Source: an uncultured Candidatus Nitrosopumilus sp. (lineage in GTDB: Archaea; Thermoproteota; Nitrososphaeria; Nitrososphaerales; Nitrosopumilaceae). From it: 64,000 nt of DNA. The stretch spans positions 1,797,825 through 1,861,824 of the forward strand of contig CATOSM010000001.1 in the NCBI GenBank assembly GCA_951812645.1. Reading direction: 5' to 3'. Below, in pieces: positions 33,547-42,311 of this stretch; the first letter of the stretch is position 1, and every line of letters starts with the position of its first letter. The notes below the pieces were generated by a model. It saw only the letters and a list, made by a program, of their open reading frames with translations. It made no database searches and had not been told where the DNA came from. A program made the translations under genes and the position numbers.

Positions 33547-33783
33547 ATGTCCGATGCAATGATTTATGCAGGTATGGCAATTGGCGTAGCAGCCATGGCC
33601 GGAGTAATGGTTCATGTAACAGATGACCAATCCGATTGTCTTTCGGATGATGCAATTCCACAGGCTGCCACTACAGAAGGCGCTGTCATTCCTAGCGGTT
33701 CCGGATTTGCACCTGCATCAGACAAGGAACAATGGCATCAGGGGGAGAAATTGAAGACTCTTCTGACACTTCAAACATCATAG
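33547..33783 (+). CDS. Small hypothetical protein with an N-terminal hydrophobic helix
   Basis: A 78-residue protein: AMIYAGMAIGVAAMAGVMV at the start looks like a signal anchor, and the rest is polar (DDQSDCLSDDAIPQAATT). No domain recognised. ATG start. It is on the same strand as the membrane protein before it, 75 bp away. Confidence 0.45.
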   Translation: MSDAMIYAGMAIGVAAMAGVMVHVTDDQSDCLSDDAIPQAATTEGAVIPSGSGFAPASDKEQWHQGEKLKTLLTLQTS

Positions 33784-33877
33784 AAATGCATGAAATGGGG
33801 TAGAGACGAGAAAGACCGCGTTTTTATTCCTGACAATGATCGTTTCTCATAAATAACGCCCTTTTTGGAAACAATCT

Positions 33878-34459
33878 GTGAAGAAAATCGAGGCTGTAAT
33901 CAAGAGAAAGAATTTCCCTACAATCAAAACCAATCTGGACAATGTTGGAACGTTTATTGTAGATAAACGCAATCTGGATGACAGTCACATTTATGATGAA
34001 TCACAGGGCTCACGTGCTGGCTCAACTGGCCTAAAATCAGTACCCTTGGCAAAAATCGAAATGGTTGTTTCTGATAAAGATGCCAGAAAAGTAGTTGAAA
34101 TGATTTCTAAAAATTCTGGTTTATCATCAAATCATGGGGGAAAGATATTCGTCTCTGAAATGCAGGAGGTTGTAGATATGGAAACCCTTGATGGCCAGCA
34201 GGATCTTGAAATGTCTTTTGAAGAAAAAACAGGAACAAAACATTTGCCCAAACGAAGCCGATTTGTTCCCTTGCAAAAATTCACTTTGAATAAATTACAA
34301 TTAATTTATGAAGAAAACAAAGATACACTTAGGGGTGATTACAGAATAAAATCTTTCAGTGACTTTGTAAATTACTGCATTATGAAATCTTTACCTTCTT
34401 TAGAGAAGCAACTCAAGAATCCCACCGTTGTTTACGAAAACAGCTTTGGTGATTTTTAA
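33878..34459 (+). CDS. P-II-like protein with a C-terminal extension
   Basis: The first 110 residues fit the P-II (GlnB/GlnK) fold: KKIEAVIKRKNFPTIKTNL, LAKIEMVVSDKDARKVVEMI and GGKIFVSEMQEVVDMETL in the positions of the usual strands and B-loop. The T-loop region (RNLDDSHIYDESQGSRAGSTG) differs from classical P-II. A further 80 residues follow, which P-II lacks; they include FTLNKLQLIYEENKDTLRGD and IKSFSDFVNYCIMKSL, helical and RHH-like in look. GTG start. Close to a classical P-II gene and amt, so a role in nitrogen signalling is likely. It may transmit the signal to DNA or another partner. Confidence 0.8.
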   Translation: MKKIEAVIKRKNFPTIKTNLDNVGTFIVDKRNLDDSHIYDESQGSRAGSTGLKSVPLAKIEMVVSDKDARKVVEMISKNSGLSSNHGGKIFVSEMQEVVDMETLDGQQDLEMSFEEKTGTKHLPKRSRFVPLQKFTLNKLQLIYEENKDTLRGDYRIKSFSDFVNYCIMKSLPSLEKQLKNPTVVYENSFGDF

Positions 34460-34462
34460 TTG

Positions 34463-34555
34463 TTATAACGTGGGCAAAAACAAATACAAACCGATAAGTG
34501 CCATTCCTACAACTGCCAACCCTAATTTTGCAATAAAGATTTTTGATACTTTCAT
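34463..34555 (-). CDS. Micro membrane protein
   Basis: A 30-residue peptide, MKVSKIFIAKLGLAVVGMAL..., almost entirely one transmembrane helix with two Lys at the N-terminus. Its ATG overlaps the stop of the 29-residue ORF at 34552-34641 (ATGA on the minus strand). Unusually short, but the pair of coupled hydrophobic ORFs is unlikely by chance. Confidence 0.35.
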   Translation of the reverse strand: MKVSKIFIAKLGLAVVGMALIGLYLFLPTL

Positions 34556-34641
34556 ACGATCAAGCCAACAACTGGAGGTACGGTAATAATCCCCGCCATT
34601 GTGATAATTTTGAGAATGTCTTTTACTCCCAGCGGTTGCAT
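34552..34641 (-). CDS. Micro membrane protein
   Basis: A 29-residue peptide, MQPLGVKDILKIITMAGIIT..., one hydrophobic helix. It precedes and overlaps a second micro ORF and lies 50 bp downstream of the P-II gene on the same strand, so it may be part of the glnK transcript. Confidence 0.35.
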   Translation of the reverse strand: MQPLGVKDILKIITMAGIITVPPVVGLIV

Positions 34642-34691
34642 CTTTTCTCTCTGAAACAATTTGCTTTTACGGATGGAATTGACCTTCATTT

Positions 34692-35021
34692 TTAGATTGT
34701 ACTATCCCCCTCATCCCCCGTATCTATATCCACTGCCCGTAAAATTTGAGAAACAAAGATTTTTCCAACTCTTCCGTTTTCTTTGATAATCCCTATGACT
34801 TCGTCTTCCTTTGTATCTGAAATTATTGCTTCTAGTCTGTATTTGTCATTGAATTGTGGAACAAAAATCTCACTTCCTTTTGAAGCATGAATTTCCGGTC
34901 CTGGTTTCTTACCGCGCCCTCTAACTTTAGACACCGTCAATCCTCCAATGCCGATTTTTTTCAAGCCTTCGCTAATTGCCATAACGTCGTTTTCTCCTAG
35001 TATGACTTCTATTTTGAGCAT
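34692..35021 (-). CDS. glnK: P-II family nitrogen regulatory protein
   Basis: A classical 109-residue P-II protein: MLKIEVILGENDVMAISEGL, the T-loop base KVRGRGKKPG...GSEIFVPQF, the strand KYRLEAIISD, the B-loop ENGRVGKIFVSQIL and the end RAVDIDTGDEG. P-II trimers bind ATP/ADP and 2-oxoglutarate and block AmtB-type channels with the T-loop. It is divergent from amt (start 35139), with about 115 bp of shared promoter region. The T-loop lacks the Tyr that enterobacteria uridylylate. Confidence 0.95.
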   Translation of the reverse strand: MLKIEVILGENDVMAISEGLKKIGIGGLTVSKVRGRGKKPGPEIHASKGSEIFVPQFNDKYRLEAIISDTKEDEVIGIIKENGRVGKIFVSQILRAVDIDTGDEGDSTI

Positions 35022-35138
35022 TCAGTTATTCTATTGTCATTTATACAAATATAATTTCTGATTTTGATAACCATTTGGTTATCAAACGATTATCAAATTA
35101 GGTCATTGTTATTAATTTAAAATTATTTTTTTCCGTTA

Positions 35139-36467
35139 ATGGTCCTAGATTCTGGAGATACGGCATGGATGCTTGTTGCAGGCAGCCTTGTGTTACTAAT
35201 GATCCCCGCACTAGGTCTCTTTGAATCCGGACTTTTACGAAAGAAAAATGCCGCATCAATATTCATGCAGATATTTTTCGGTTTGGCCCTTTTGAGTGTG
35301 ATGTGGTTTGTATTTGGATTTAGTATATCGTTTGGTCCCACTACTGAGGGTTTAGTTGGAAATATGGATTGGGTATTTCTCAAGGGCGTTCCTTCTGATG
35401 CCCCATTAGAACAATATGCCCCAACAATTCCCGGCGTCCTGTTTGTAAAATTCCAACTGATGTTTGCTGCAATCACTCCCCTGTTGCTTACGGGAACAAT
35501 TGCTGAAAGAATGAAGTTTAGCTCATTTATCATATTTATTGCTGCGTGGTCCATGCTGATCTATTACCCTCTTGTCCATTGGGTTTGGGGTGGAGGTTGG
35601 CTATCTCAACTGGGCGTTGTAGACTTTGCAGGCGGTATTGTAATCCATACCAGTGTTGGTATGGCTGCGCTAGCTGCTGCACTGGTGCTTGGTAAAAGAA
35701 GAAATTACGGTCCTGCAATCATGATTCCCCACAGCATCCCATTAGCTGTTCTTGGTTCCTCCTTGTTATGGCTTGGTTGGTTTGGTTTCAATGCCGGTAG
35801 TGCGCTGTCTGCATCTGGAGGCGTTGCGGGAAATACTGTAATTGTGACCCATATGGCCTCTTCCGTATCTGCCTTAATCTGGGCAGGCCTTTCTTGGATT
35901 AGAACTGGAAAGCCCTCTGTTGTAGCCACAATCAACGGTGCGATTGCTGGTTTGGCCGGTATTACTCCTGCATCTGGATTTGTAAGTGCCGAACATGCAT
36001 TCATAATTGGCATTGCAATCGGCGTAATCTCATACTCTGGCGTAGTGCTGTTCAAAGAAAAATTAAAGATAGATGACGCACTTGACGTAAGCTCTGTTCA
36101 CGGCGTTGCTGGCATCGTCGGTGCCTTATCTATTGGAATCTTTGCAAGCACCGCAATCAACCCTGGAGGCGTAGACGGATTACTGTTTGGCAATCCCGAT
36201 CAATTATGGATTCAGGCCGTTGGTGTGGCCGTAGCTGCCGCAATGGGCTTTGGTGGAACTTGGATTATTTTACAAATAATCAAGCATCTTGTAGGAATTA
36301 GAGTCTCTCCTGAGGTTGAAGACGCTGGTTTGGATATTAGCGAACATGCCGAATCTGCATACTCTGATGAGGAAGAATTCTTGCTGGGTATGGATGACTA
36401 TACTGACAGGTTACAAGATAATGATGAGATCTTTTTTAAAAAGAAAAGTGACCGTGACACAAAATGA
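35139..36467 (+). CDS. amt: Ammonium transporter
   Basis: A 442-residue Amt channel with about eleven membrane helices. The first pore His is in GGIVIHTSVGMAALAAAL and the second in SVHGVAGIVGALSIG, as in AmtB. The C-terminal tail (about 405-442) is polar, with many acidic residues. It feeds ammonium to the cell; in ammonia oxidisers Amt is highly expressed. Flanked by glnK (divergent) and followed by a gene overlapping by 4 bp. Confidence 0.96.
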   Translation: MVLDSGDTAWMLVAGSLVLLMIPALGLFESGLLRKKNAASIFMQIFFGLALLSVMWFVFGFSISFGPTTEGLVGNMDWVFLKGVPSDAPLEQYAPTIPGVLFVKFQLMFAAITPLLLTGTIAERMKFSSFIIFIAAWSMLIYYPLVHWVWGGGWLSQLGVVDFAGGIVIHTSVGMAALAAALVLGKRRNYGPAIMIPHSIPLAVLGSSLLWLGWFGFNAGSALSASGGVAGNTVIVTHMASSVSALIWAGLSWIRTGKPSVVATINGAIAGLAGITPASGFVSAEHAFIIGIAIGVISYSGVVLFKEKLKIDDALDVSSVHGVAGIVGALSIGIFASTAINPGGVDGLLFGNPDQLWIQAVGVAVAAAMGFGGTWIILQIIKHLVGIRVSPEVEDAGLDISEHAESAYSDEEEFLLGMDDYTDRLQDNDEIFFKKKSDRDTK

Positions 36468-36823
36468 CGTCAGATTATGATCAAATAGCAAAACAAACTC
36501 TTGATTTTGATGATCAAATCAGATTTGCAGGTGTGGCAAACAGCAAAGGCGAAATGATTGCCGGTGGAAATAAAGAAAACGTCGATAAAATTTTAGACGG
36601 AAGTGACGTAAACATGTCCATTCATTATGCCTTACAAAAAAGAGAACTTTATACTAATTTGGCTTACAAAATTGGCCGTGAAAAATCCGCAATCAGCGAA
36701 TTTGAAAAAGTAACTCTGATTAGCATTCCGTTAAATTCCAGTGAGATATTCCTGATTAGTACTGAGCCTCGATCAAACTATGTAAAAATAGTCGATCATG
36801 TCCATTCCCTCCTTGATCTTTAG
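36464..36823 (+). CDS. Conserved hypothetical protein (Roadblock-like)
   Basis: A 119-residue soluble protein with a helix-strand layout similar to small profilin/Roadblock-like sensor domains: RFAGVANSKGEMIAGG, then KVTLISIPLNSSEIFLIST. Its ATG overlaps the amt stop (ATGA), so it is co-expressed with the transporter and may relate to its regulation. Function unknown. Confidence 0.65.
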   Translation: MTSDYDQIAKQTLDFDDQIRFAGVANSKGEMIAGGNKENVDKILDGSDVNMSIHYALQKRELYTNLAYKIGREKSAISEFEKVTLISIPLNSSEIFLISTEPRSNYVKIVDHVHSLLDL

Positions 36824-36836
36824 TGTTTTTGAAGTC

Positions 36837-37061
36837 ATGACGATCCTAAAATCCGCGACATCCCCCCCATGTTTAGGAAAATGCAGGCAATTCCGGGCAG
36901 AAAACCCATATCATGGCAGAAGATATGAGGCAGGTCAGAAAAGATGTCAATTCTGCAACCAATGGATTCGCTATGAGGGTATTTGGTGCCCTTGTTGTCG
37001 TAATCAACTACGAACAAGACCTAGATGCAAAAAATACGATGCCAAGGTATCGCGAATTTGA
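36837..37061 (+). CDS. Small multi-Cys zinc-finger protein
   Basis: A 74-residue protein with several knuckles: CLGKC, RCQFC and WCPCC, in the layout CxxxC...RY..GQKRCQFCNQWI...WCPCCRNQLR. A related but shorter protein lies at 58977-59165. This type is repeated in thaumarchaeal genomes and is usually unassigned. The start is uncertain because the C-rich stretch CCCCCCC at about 36864 precedes the conserved part. Confidence 0.65.
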   Translation: MTILKSATSPPCLGKCRQFRAENPYHGRRYEAGQKRCQFCNQWIRYEGIWCPCCRNQLRTRPRCKKYDAKVSRI

Positions 37062-37163
37062 ACTCTATGCGCTTGGAATCCATGTCTAGTCAATTTTTTC
37101 TATTAAGGACATAAAATCATGTGTAGTTAACTTTTTAAGACAATTTCTTCTTCATAGTTAATT

Positions 37164-37334
37164 ATGAGTACAGAAGCTGAAACCATCTATGAACGGGTCG
37201 CAAAACTTGAAGACGAAATTGCATTGCTCAGAAGCGAAGTTGATATTCTTAAAGGTGCGTTAAGAAATAAAATTGCACGTCATGAGATTTCAATGATCAA
37301 GAAAGGTTCTGACATTGAATCCATAATTGATTAA
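37164..37334 (+). CDS. Small coiled-coil protein
   Basis: A 56-residue protein; residues 5-35 form a short coiled coil (TIYERVAKLEDEIALLRSEV). No domain. ATG start with a TATA-like TAGTTAATTATG close by. Its stop overlaps the stop of the converging SirB1-like gene by 4 bp. Confidence 0.6.
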   Translation: MSTEAETIYERVAKLEDEIALLRSEVDILKGALRNKIARHEISMIKKGSDIESIID

Positions 37335-38149
37335 TTCCTTATCTTTATGCTTCTAATCAATTCCAAAACAAAGTCCACATCTTCTGCGTTTGGATTAATT
37401 TCTAAATATCTGTTCAGATATTTCAAGGCAGTTTCCTTGTTCTGCAGCCTGTCTTCTATGATCCCTTTGTCCCTAATGTCCTCAGGCGATTCAGGCTCAA
37501 CAGACAATACCATGTCTACGCAACGCAGTGCTTTTTCGTAGACAAATGATTGGACATAGGAATTTTTTAGGTTTCTTGTCAGCCTGACAAGAATCTGTTC
37601 AGGCTTCACTTCGTCTAGAAATTCTGGTTGAAATTCTATCTGTCCGCCGTAATTAGCATCAAGAATATCCTGTAAATCATCCGCATCTAGCAGGCGTCCA
37701 TCATAGAATGGATCTAAAATCACCTCCTCATCGTATTTCACCAATACATGACTGGGAAATCCCACTATTTTCAAATCCAATCCGATGAATTTTGCAATTT
37801 CTGCATACAGAATTGAAATTGTAATTGGCAATCCTGTTTTTTTATCTATTACCTCGTTTAGAAAATTATTTTTAGGATTATAGTAATCATCATCATCTCC
37901 ACTATACCCTAAATTTTCAAATAGATGCTCATTTAACATCGAAATCAGGTATGTTGGGTTTCTAACATGACTGACTGATTCTTTTAGAGATTTTCCAATA
38001 CGGTTTATTTTTTGAATATAGTCCTCTACATCAATATCGGGATACTCTAAAATCTGTGCAAATTTTAAGCATTTTTCAACCAAATTGAAGTTTGGATTGT
38101 TCACAAATGCAAGCCATTCCCCTACGAGTGGATCAAACTTCTCTTCCAA
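37331..38149 (-). CDS. SirB1/transglutaminase-like protein
   Basis: A 272-residue protein of the SirB1/YchA type. The transglutaminase-like core has FLNEVIDKKTGLPITISILYAEIAKFIGL, then GFPSHVLVKY and ILDPFYDGRLL. The C-terminal 70 residues form a TPR-like helical repeat (ALRCVDMVLSVEPESPEDIRDKG, then ALKYLNRYLEINPNAED). Not known as an active transglutaminase; role unclear. The gene is followed on the same strand (upstream) by a 407-residue gene with 3 bp between. Confidence 0.85.
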   Translation of the reverse strand: MEEKFDPLVGEWLAFVNNPNFNLVEKCLKFAQILEYPDIDVEDYIQKINRIGKSLKESVSHVRNPTYLISMLNEHLFENLGYSGDDDDYYNPKNNFLNEVIDKKTGLPITISILYAEIAKFIGLDLKIVGFPSHVLVKYDEEVILDPFYDGRLLDADDLQDILDANYGGQIEFQPEFLDEVKPEQILVRLTRNLKNSYVQSFVYEKALRCVDMVLSVEPESPEDIRDKGIIEDRLQNKETALKYLNRYLEINPNAEDVDFVLELIRSIKIRN

Positions 38150-38152
38150 CTG

Positions 38153-39376
38153 CTACAAGCTCAATTTTTTCAGATATAGTTGGGGATCTTTGAGTTCCCG
38201 TGTATTTGGGGGCACCCCTATCATTTTTTTGAATGTGTCTTTACCTAATTTTTCAAATACCGTTTTTGTGAAATCCCTGCCCATGCTTTTTCTTACCTGA
38301 TAAGATGAAAAATCAGTTCCCATAAATGTCGAAAGGTAATTTTGGAAGTCTTGATCATTTTCTAATATGTTCTCAATTGCAAAAGCTGCCATTCCTTCCA
38401 TCGCAGTAAATGCCGCATGGTGCTGCTGTATCGGCACTAGCCATTTTTTGTAAATGCCCAATAGCTCTGGAATTGACTCTCCGATTTTTGGATCTATTTC
38501 CACATGTGTGAACGTCATCACATCTGGTCCGATCTGCTCAATTAAGAAATGATCCGGATTCAAAAAGAAAAATAAATTGGCCTTTTTTGCAAATGGAAAG
38601 TCGTCTGGTACTGCCTGTAACTGGCAATACTCTGATAATTTGCTGACCGCCTCATTATCCAATGACAGAATTACTTTTGCCAATTCTTCATTTATCTTAT
38701 TTACTTCCGTTGCGGCACCCTTGTTTACCTTCTGAAGATTTCCCTGCGTTGAATGAATCAGCTCCTCGAGAACCGTCATCTTCACAGCCCCCACATATCC
38801 CGAATTCACATTCTCGAATTTCGATTCATACGGCTCACCCTGTTTATGTAAAATTATCTGCGGATATCTTGACAAAATGAATTTATTCAAGTAGATTTCA
38901 GAATCAAGATAATCCCCATAGGTGGTTGTGATTTTTGAAATATACTGAATCGCATAGGTAGAATATACTAGATACTTTGCCGTATCTTGCTGCATCAGTT
39001 TTGCAATTTCTGTATGATCCTCTCTTGCAACCGCATGAAATAATTCAGCAACGAACTCTTTTGATTCCTTATCCGCAAATACCTTGTTTCCTTTTATCCT
39101 TTTTAATTCTTCCAATTCTGGAAATTTTAACGTGACATTTTCTGGCGTCTTAATTCCTGTAAATCCTTCTATTTTTCTTCTAAAATCTGGCAATATTTCA
39201 TTAGCAATTTCATCCAGTTCCTTGAATTGCACTTTGCTTGCAATATCGTCCTTGGCCCTAATTGCCAATTCCATTATCTCCTTTTCTTCATCAAGTTCGA
39301 CTGATAACTGTCCAAACAGTGCCTCTGCAAATTCTTGAAATTCCCCCAAGTCGCATAAAATCTGGAAATACTCCAT
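38153..39376 (-). CDS. Conserved hypothetical protein with an EELIH motif
   Basis: A 407-residue, mainly helical soluble protein, not recognised as a known family. A motif TVLEELIHSTQGNL near residue 205 and the later AFTAMEGMAAFAIENIL could form an ExxH/E metal site as in some metallopeptidases, but no clear HExxH is present. It shares an operon with the SirB1-like gene, 3 bp apart. ATG start. Confidence 0.7.
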   Translation of the reverse strand: MEYFQILCDLGEFQEFAEALFGQLSVELDEEKEIMELAIRAKDDIASKVQFKELDEIANEILPDFRRKIEGFTGIKTPENVTLKFPELEELKRIKGNKVFADKESKEFVAELFHAVAREDHTEIAKLMQQDTAKYLVYSTYAIQYISKITTTYGDYLDSEIYLNKFILSRYPQIILHKQGEPYESKFENVNSGYVGAVKMTVLEELIHSTQGNLQKVNKGAATEVNKINEELAKVILSLDNEAVSKLSEYCQLQAVPDDFPFAKKANLFFFLNPDHFLIEQIGPDVMTFTHVEIDPKIGESIPELLGIYKKWLVPIQQHHAAFTAMEGMAAFAIENILENDQDFQNYLSTFMGTDFSSYQVRKSMGRDFTKTVFEKLGKDTFKKMIGVPPNTRELKDPQLYLKKLSL

Positions 39377-39442
39377 TTAAGATTATCTTGATTTCTATAT
39401 CAAAGAAAGTATTAATTCAAAAACTATTGATTTGTTACTAGC

Positions 39443-39652
39443 ATGTTGGAATCCAGCCTTGAATTTTTAAAATGTGTCAACTGTGGTTCAAAATTAGAAT
39501 TAACTTCTTTCAGACAGGATAAAGAAATCATAGAAGGGATTTTGGAATGCCTAAAATGCAGTGGGCAATATCCTTTTATCCCTTGGAATTTGAATCTCAA
39601 CCCGCGTGCTACATTGCACTATGATGTTGATTTGATAGTTGGCAAAAAATAG
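39443..39652 (+). CDS. Trm112-like zinc-binding protein
   Basis: A 69-residue protein: FLKCVNCGSKLEL...EGILECLKCSGQYPFIPWNL, the four-Cys layout of Trm112/UPF0434. Trm112 activates several SAM methyltransferases, including the HemK/Mtq2 type present at 30169 and rRNA or tRNA enzymes. ATG start. Confidence 0.85.
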   Translation: MLESSLEFLKCVNCGSKLELTSFRQDKEIIEGILECLKCSGQYPFIPWNLNLNPRATLHYDVDLIVGKK

Positions 39653-39657
39653 ATCTT

Positions 39658-39789
39658 TTATCCGTCACGTATCGATTCCGGGCCCTTGCTTTTTTCTTTT
39701 AATTTATCGATAAATAATTTAGTCTTGAGATTCAACTCAGACATTGCATCATCCATCCCATTCCCACGGGGTTCACTTGCACCAGACAT
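39658..39789 (-). CDS. Small hypothetical protein
   Basis: A 43-residue polar protein (MSGASEPRGNGMDDAMSEL, then KTKLFIDKLKEKSKGP). Two helices, no known domain. ATG start. Small proteins of this look are common in the phylum; support rests on codon composition only. Confidence 0.4.
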   Translation of the reverse strand: MSGASEPRGNGMDDAMSELNLKTKLFIDKLKEKSKGPESIRDG

Positions 39790-39880
39790 TTGAAGCCCTC
39801 ACCATATTTGGAATATTTTTTCATTTCATATTATGCCGTTTCAGCGGTTTTTTTGACGTCATTTACAAATTAATTAATAA

Positions 39881-40234
39881 ATGTGGGCGTCTATTGTAAA
39901 AAACAATAAAATAACAAAACCCCTGCTGTTCTATATGGCATCCATCATAATCATCCCTGTTTTGATTGTCGCCATGGTTGGTTTATCTGGATATCTTGTT
40001 TACAAATTCCTAATCTATGACTTGTACTGTAAAAGATCCGTAAACCGCTCACTTCGAAAATATAATATCAAAAAAACTCCTTTCCAAATAATTAAGGAAT
40101 ACTATGAGAACAAGGGCGAAAGGATTACACATCAGGAAATTCAAAACCTTGAGAAAAACTATAGGCAGAACGAGCCTGATCAGTTTCTTGCAATGTATGA
40201 TGCAATAAGAGAAAACACCAGAAACAAGGAATAA
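39881..40234 (+). CDS. Membrane protein of unknown function
   Basis: A 117-residue protein with one strong membrane helix (residues 18-45, SIIIIPVLIVAMVGLSGYLV) and a charged, helical cytoplasmic tail (SLRKYNIKKTPFQIIKEYYEN). No family recognised. ATG start. Confidence 0.6.
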   Translation: MWASIVKNNKITKPLLFYMASIIIIPVLIVAMVGLSGYLVYKFLIYDLYCKRSVNRSLRKYNIKKTPFQIIKEYYENKGERITHQEIQNLEKNYRQNEPDQFLAMYDAIRENTRNKE

Positions 40235-40245
40235 CCTGTCTTATC

Positions 40246-41109
40246 TTAAGGCTGGACTGGAATCTGTATGAACGGTGTTCCGCCTTCACCTACCACCAGT
40301 GGCAGCTTGCCGTCCCATGCTTGTGTTTTAAGCCATTCTAGATAATTTGGATTTTGAGACAGTGCCTGATTGATAATTGCAATTGCTTCGGCCTCACCTT
40401 TTGCTTCTGCAATGTTTGCATTTGCAAGACCGATGGCATTTGCTTCTCTCTGCCTTGCTTCAACCTCGATTCTTCTCAAATCGTTTTCTGCCTTTAGTGC
40501 CTTTTGTTCTGCTTCCACTTTGGATTCAATTGCTTGAGCAAACAATGGTGAAAATTCGAAATCCGTAATTGAAATCACCTCCGTTACTACGTTAAATTGA
40601 TTTAACCTGTCTCTGATTGATGCCTCAATATCAGCTTTAACCTGTGGCCTTTTAGTGATTAGTTCTTCTGCGTTGTAATTTGCTGTCACTTGTTTTACTG
40701 TCTCTTCAATAGCTGGCTGAATAACCCTATTTTCATAATCAAGGCCTAAATTCTTGTAGAGCCTATGGACTTGTTCCTTGTCTGGATGATAGTTCACTGT
40801 GACTGTGGTTTCGACTGTCTGCAAATCTTTTGAAGCACTTCTAGCATCGTTTGCATATTTCAGAGTACGAACTTCAATGTTTATTACTTCATCCTGGAAA
40901 GGTACCACAAAATGTAACCCTTCTTCCAGCGGTGGTTGGGTTAGATCCACTGCATTCCAATGCAATAGAACCCCTCTGTTTCCTGAATCTACTATCTTTA
41001 CTGATGATGTTGCTACAACTCCGATTATGATAAGGACAATAATTCCAATTAAAACCCCTTTTGCTGCACCCATGTTTACATTTGGTCTGGGAGATTGATA
41101 CTTTGACAA
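40246..41109 (-). CDS. SPFH/prohibitin-like membrane scaffold protein
   Basis: A 287-residue prohibitin-type protein: an N-terminal membrane helix (GVLIGIIVLIIIGVVATSSV), the band-7 domain (residues about 45-215; RGVLLHWNAVDLTQPPLEEG) and a coiled coil (VEAEQKALKAENDLRRIEVEARQREAN). It forms ring-like scaffolds at membranes and controls proteases or membrane order. ATG start. Confidence 0.93.
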   Translation of the reverse strand: MSKYQSPRPNVNMGAAKGVLIGIIVLIIIGVVATSSVKIVDSGNRGVLLHWNAVDLTQPPLEEGLHFVVPFQDEVINIEVRTLKYANDARSASKDLQTVETTVTVNYHPDKEQVHRLYKNLGLDYENRVIQPAIEETVKQVTANYNAEELITKRPQVKADIEASIRDRLNQFNVVTEVISITDFEFSPLFAQAIESKVEAEQKALKAENDLRRIEVEARQREANAIGLANANIAEAKGEAEAIAIINQALSQNPNYLEWLKTQAWDGKLPLVVGEGGTPFIQIPVQP

Positions 41110-41205
41110 TGGGCTTTTTATTTCGTTTCCATTATTATACTATTCTGCCTGAATCCCCTGGCGCGTTTCTCAACAAATTTATGCTATCCCTGCTTAGCAT
41201 CCACA

Positions 41206-41613
41206 ATGGCCGATCCTAATTTTTCTTGGATATACATCATCCTTTTCCTAGCTATCCCATTGGCAAGGATTATCCCTCGCCTCTTGGCAAAAAAAGGAAT
41301 TGGCAAAAGTCTCATTCAGCAATCTCCTAAAGAGCAATCTGAGTCTAAATTTGAGCCTTACAGGCAAAGTCCTGAAACGCAACCTTCAAAACCTGTATCA
41401 GATGCCAATCTTGTTTTAGGTGCTTTAAATCAAGGCTCAAAATCCTTTGAAAGCCTTCAAAAAAACACTGGACTTGGCAATCAAGAACTAGATTCCATTT
41501 TGGAAGATTTAGAAAAAAATGGAATGCTGAAAGTAGTTCACAAGCAAGGGATGTTTGGTCCAAAAACAGAACTGCATCCCACTGATAGGGGCTTTAAGGA
41601 ATACTATTCTTAA
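41206..41613 (+). CDS. Membrane-anchored winged-helix protein
   Basis: A 135-residue protein with an N-terminal membrane helix (WIYIILFLAIPLARIIPRLL), a linker, and a C-terminal winged helix-turn-helix (residues 68-133; LVLGALNQGSKSFESLQKN, ELDSILEDLEKNGMLKVV). Membrane-linked HTH proteins of this size occur in archaea; the target is unknown. ATG start. Confidence 0.7.
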   Translation: MADPNFSWIYIILFLAIPLARIIPRLLAKKGIGKSLIQQSPKEQSESKFEPYRQSPETQPSKPVSDANLVLGALNQGSKSFESLQKNTGLGNQELDSILEDLEKNGMLKVVHKQGMFGPKTELHPTDRGFKEYYS

Positions 41614-41681
41614 TTTTTCGCTACTATGGACAGTATTTGCAAACGGAATTCTTTATGAACAGTGATCTTTAACCTGATTAT

Positions 41682-42311
41682 GTGAAAAACAAAGACTCAG
41701 AAAATTTCAAAGAATCTTTTCCCGGCTGGGATGGTTACCATGAAGAAACAGATGTTGAAACGATGCCTTGGTATGAAAAAAATTTAGATCATGACGCTGA
41801 TGATGAGCTCAAATCCGACAATCACGCTTCTGGAAGTTTTTTAGATTTGGGTACGGGACCTGGCACACAAGCATTCCAACTATCAGAATACGATTTTGAT
41901 GTTACTGGTACTGATATATCTCAAAATGCAATAGAAAAAGCTAAAGAATTATCTGGCAAAATTAGTTTTATCGTTGATGATATTTTAAATTCAAAACTTT
42001 CTGACAAGAAATTTAATTTTATCTTGAATGGAGGAACATTTCATATTTTTGACATTTCTCAAAGGCCTCAGTACGTAAAACAAATCACACGAATCTTGGA
42101 TGATAATGGCATTTTATTCTTAAAACGTATGAGTGTAAATGAAAAAAATATGCCCGATAATGACATGCCACGCAAATTATCAAGACAAGATGTAATGGAT
42201 TCTTTTGGTGACAACTTTGATGCTTTAAGAGTTGGAGATGGTGAACTTCGTGGGGTTCTTGAATTTTATCCAAAGGCGTTATTTTCAGTTTTAAAGAAAA
42301 AATCAAAATGA
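41682..42311 (+). CDS. SAM-dependent methyltransferase
   Basis: A 209-residue class I methyltransferase. Motif I is FLDLGTGPGTQAFQLS near 60, the acidic loop VTGTDISQNAIEKAKE near 84 and motif IV FNFILNGGTFHIFD near 117. Likely a small-molecule methylase, substrate unknown. GTG start, 30 bp after a TATA-like CTTTATGAAC. The stop overlaps the next ATG (ATGA), so it is co-transcribed with the sugar-dehydrogenase-like gene. Confidence 0.88.
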   Translation: MKNKDSENFKESFPGWDGYHEETDVETMPWYEKNLDHDADDELKSDNHASGSFLDLGTGPGTQAFQLSEYDFDVTGTDISQNAIEKAKELSGKISFIVDDILNSKLSDKKFNFILNGGTFHIFDISQRPQYVKQITRILDDNGILFLKRMSVNEKNMPDNDMPRKLSRQDVMDSFGDNFDALRVGDGELRGVLEFYPKALFSVLKKKSK

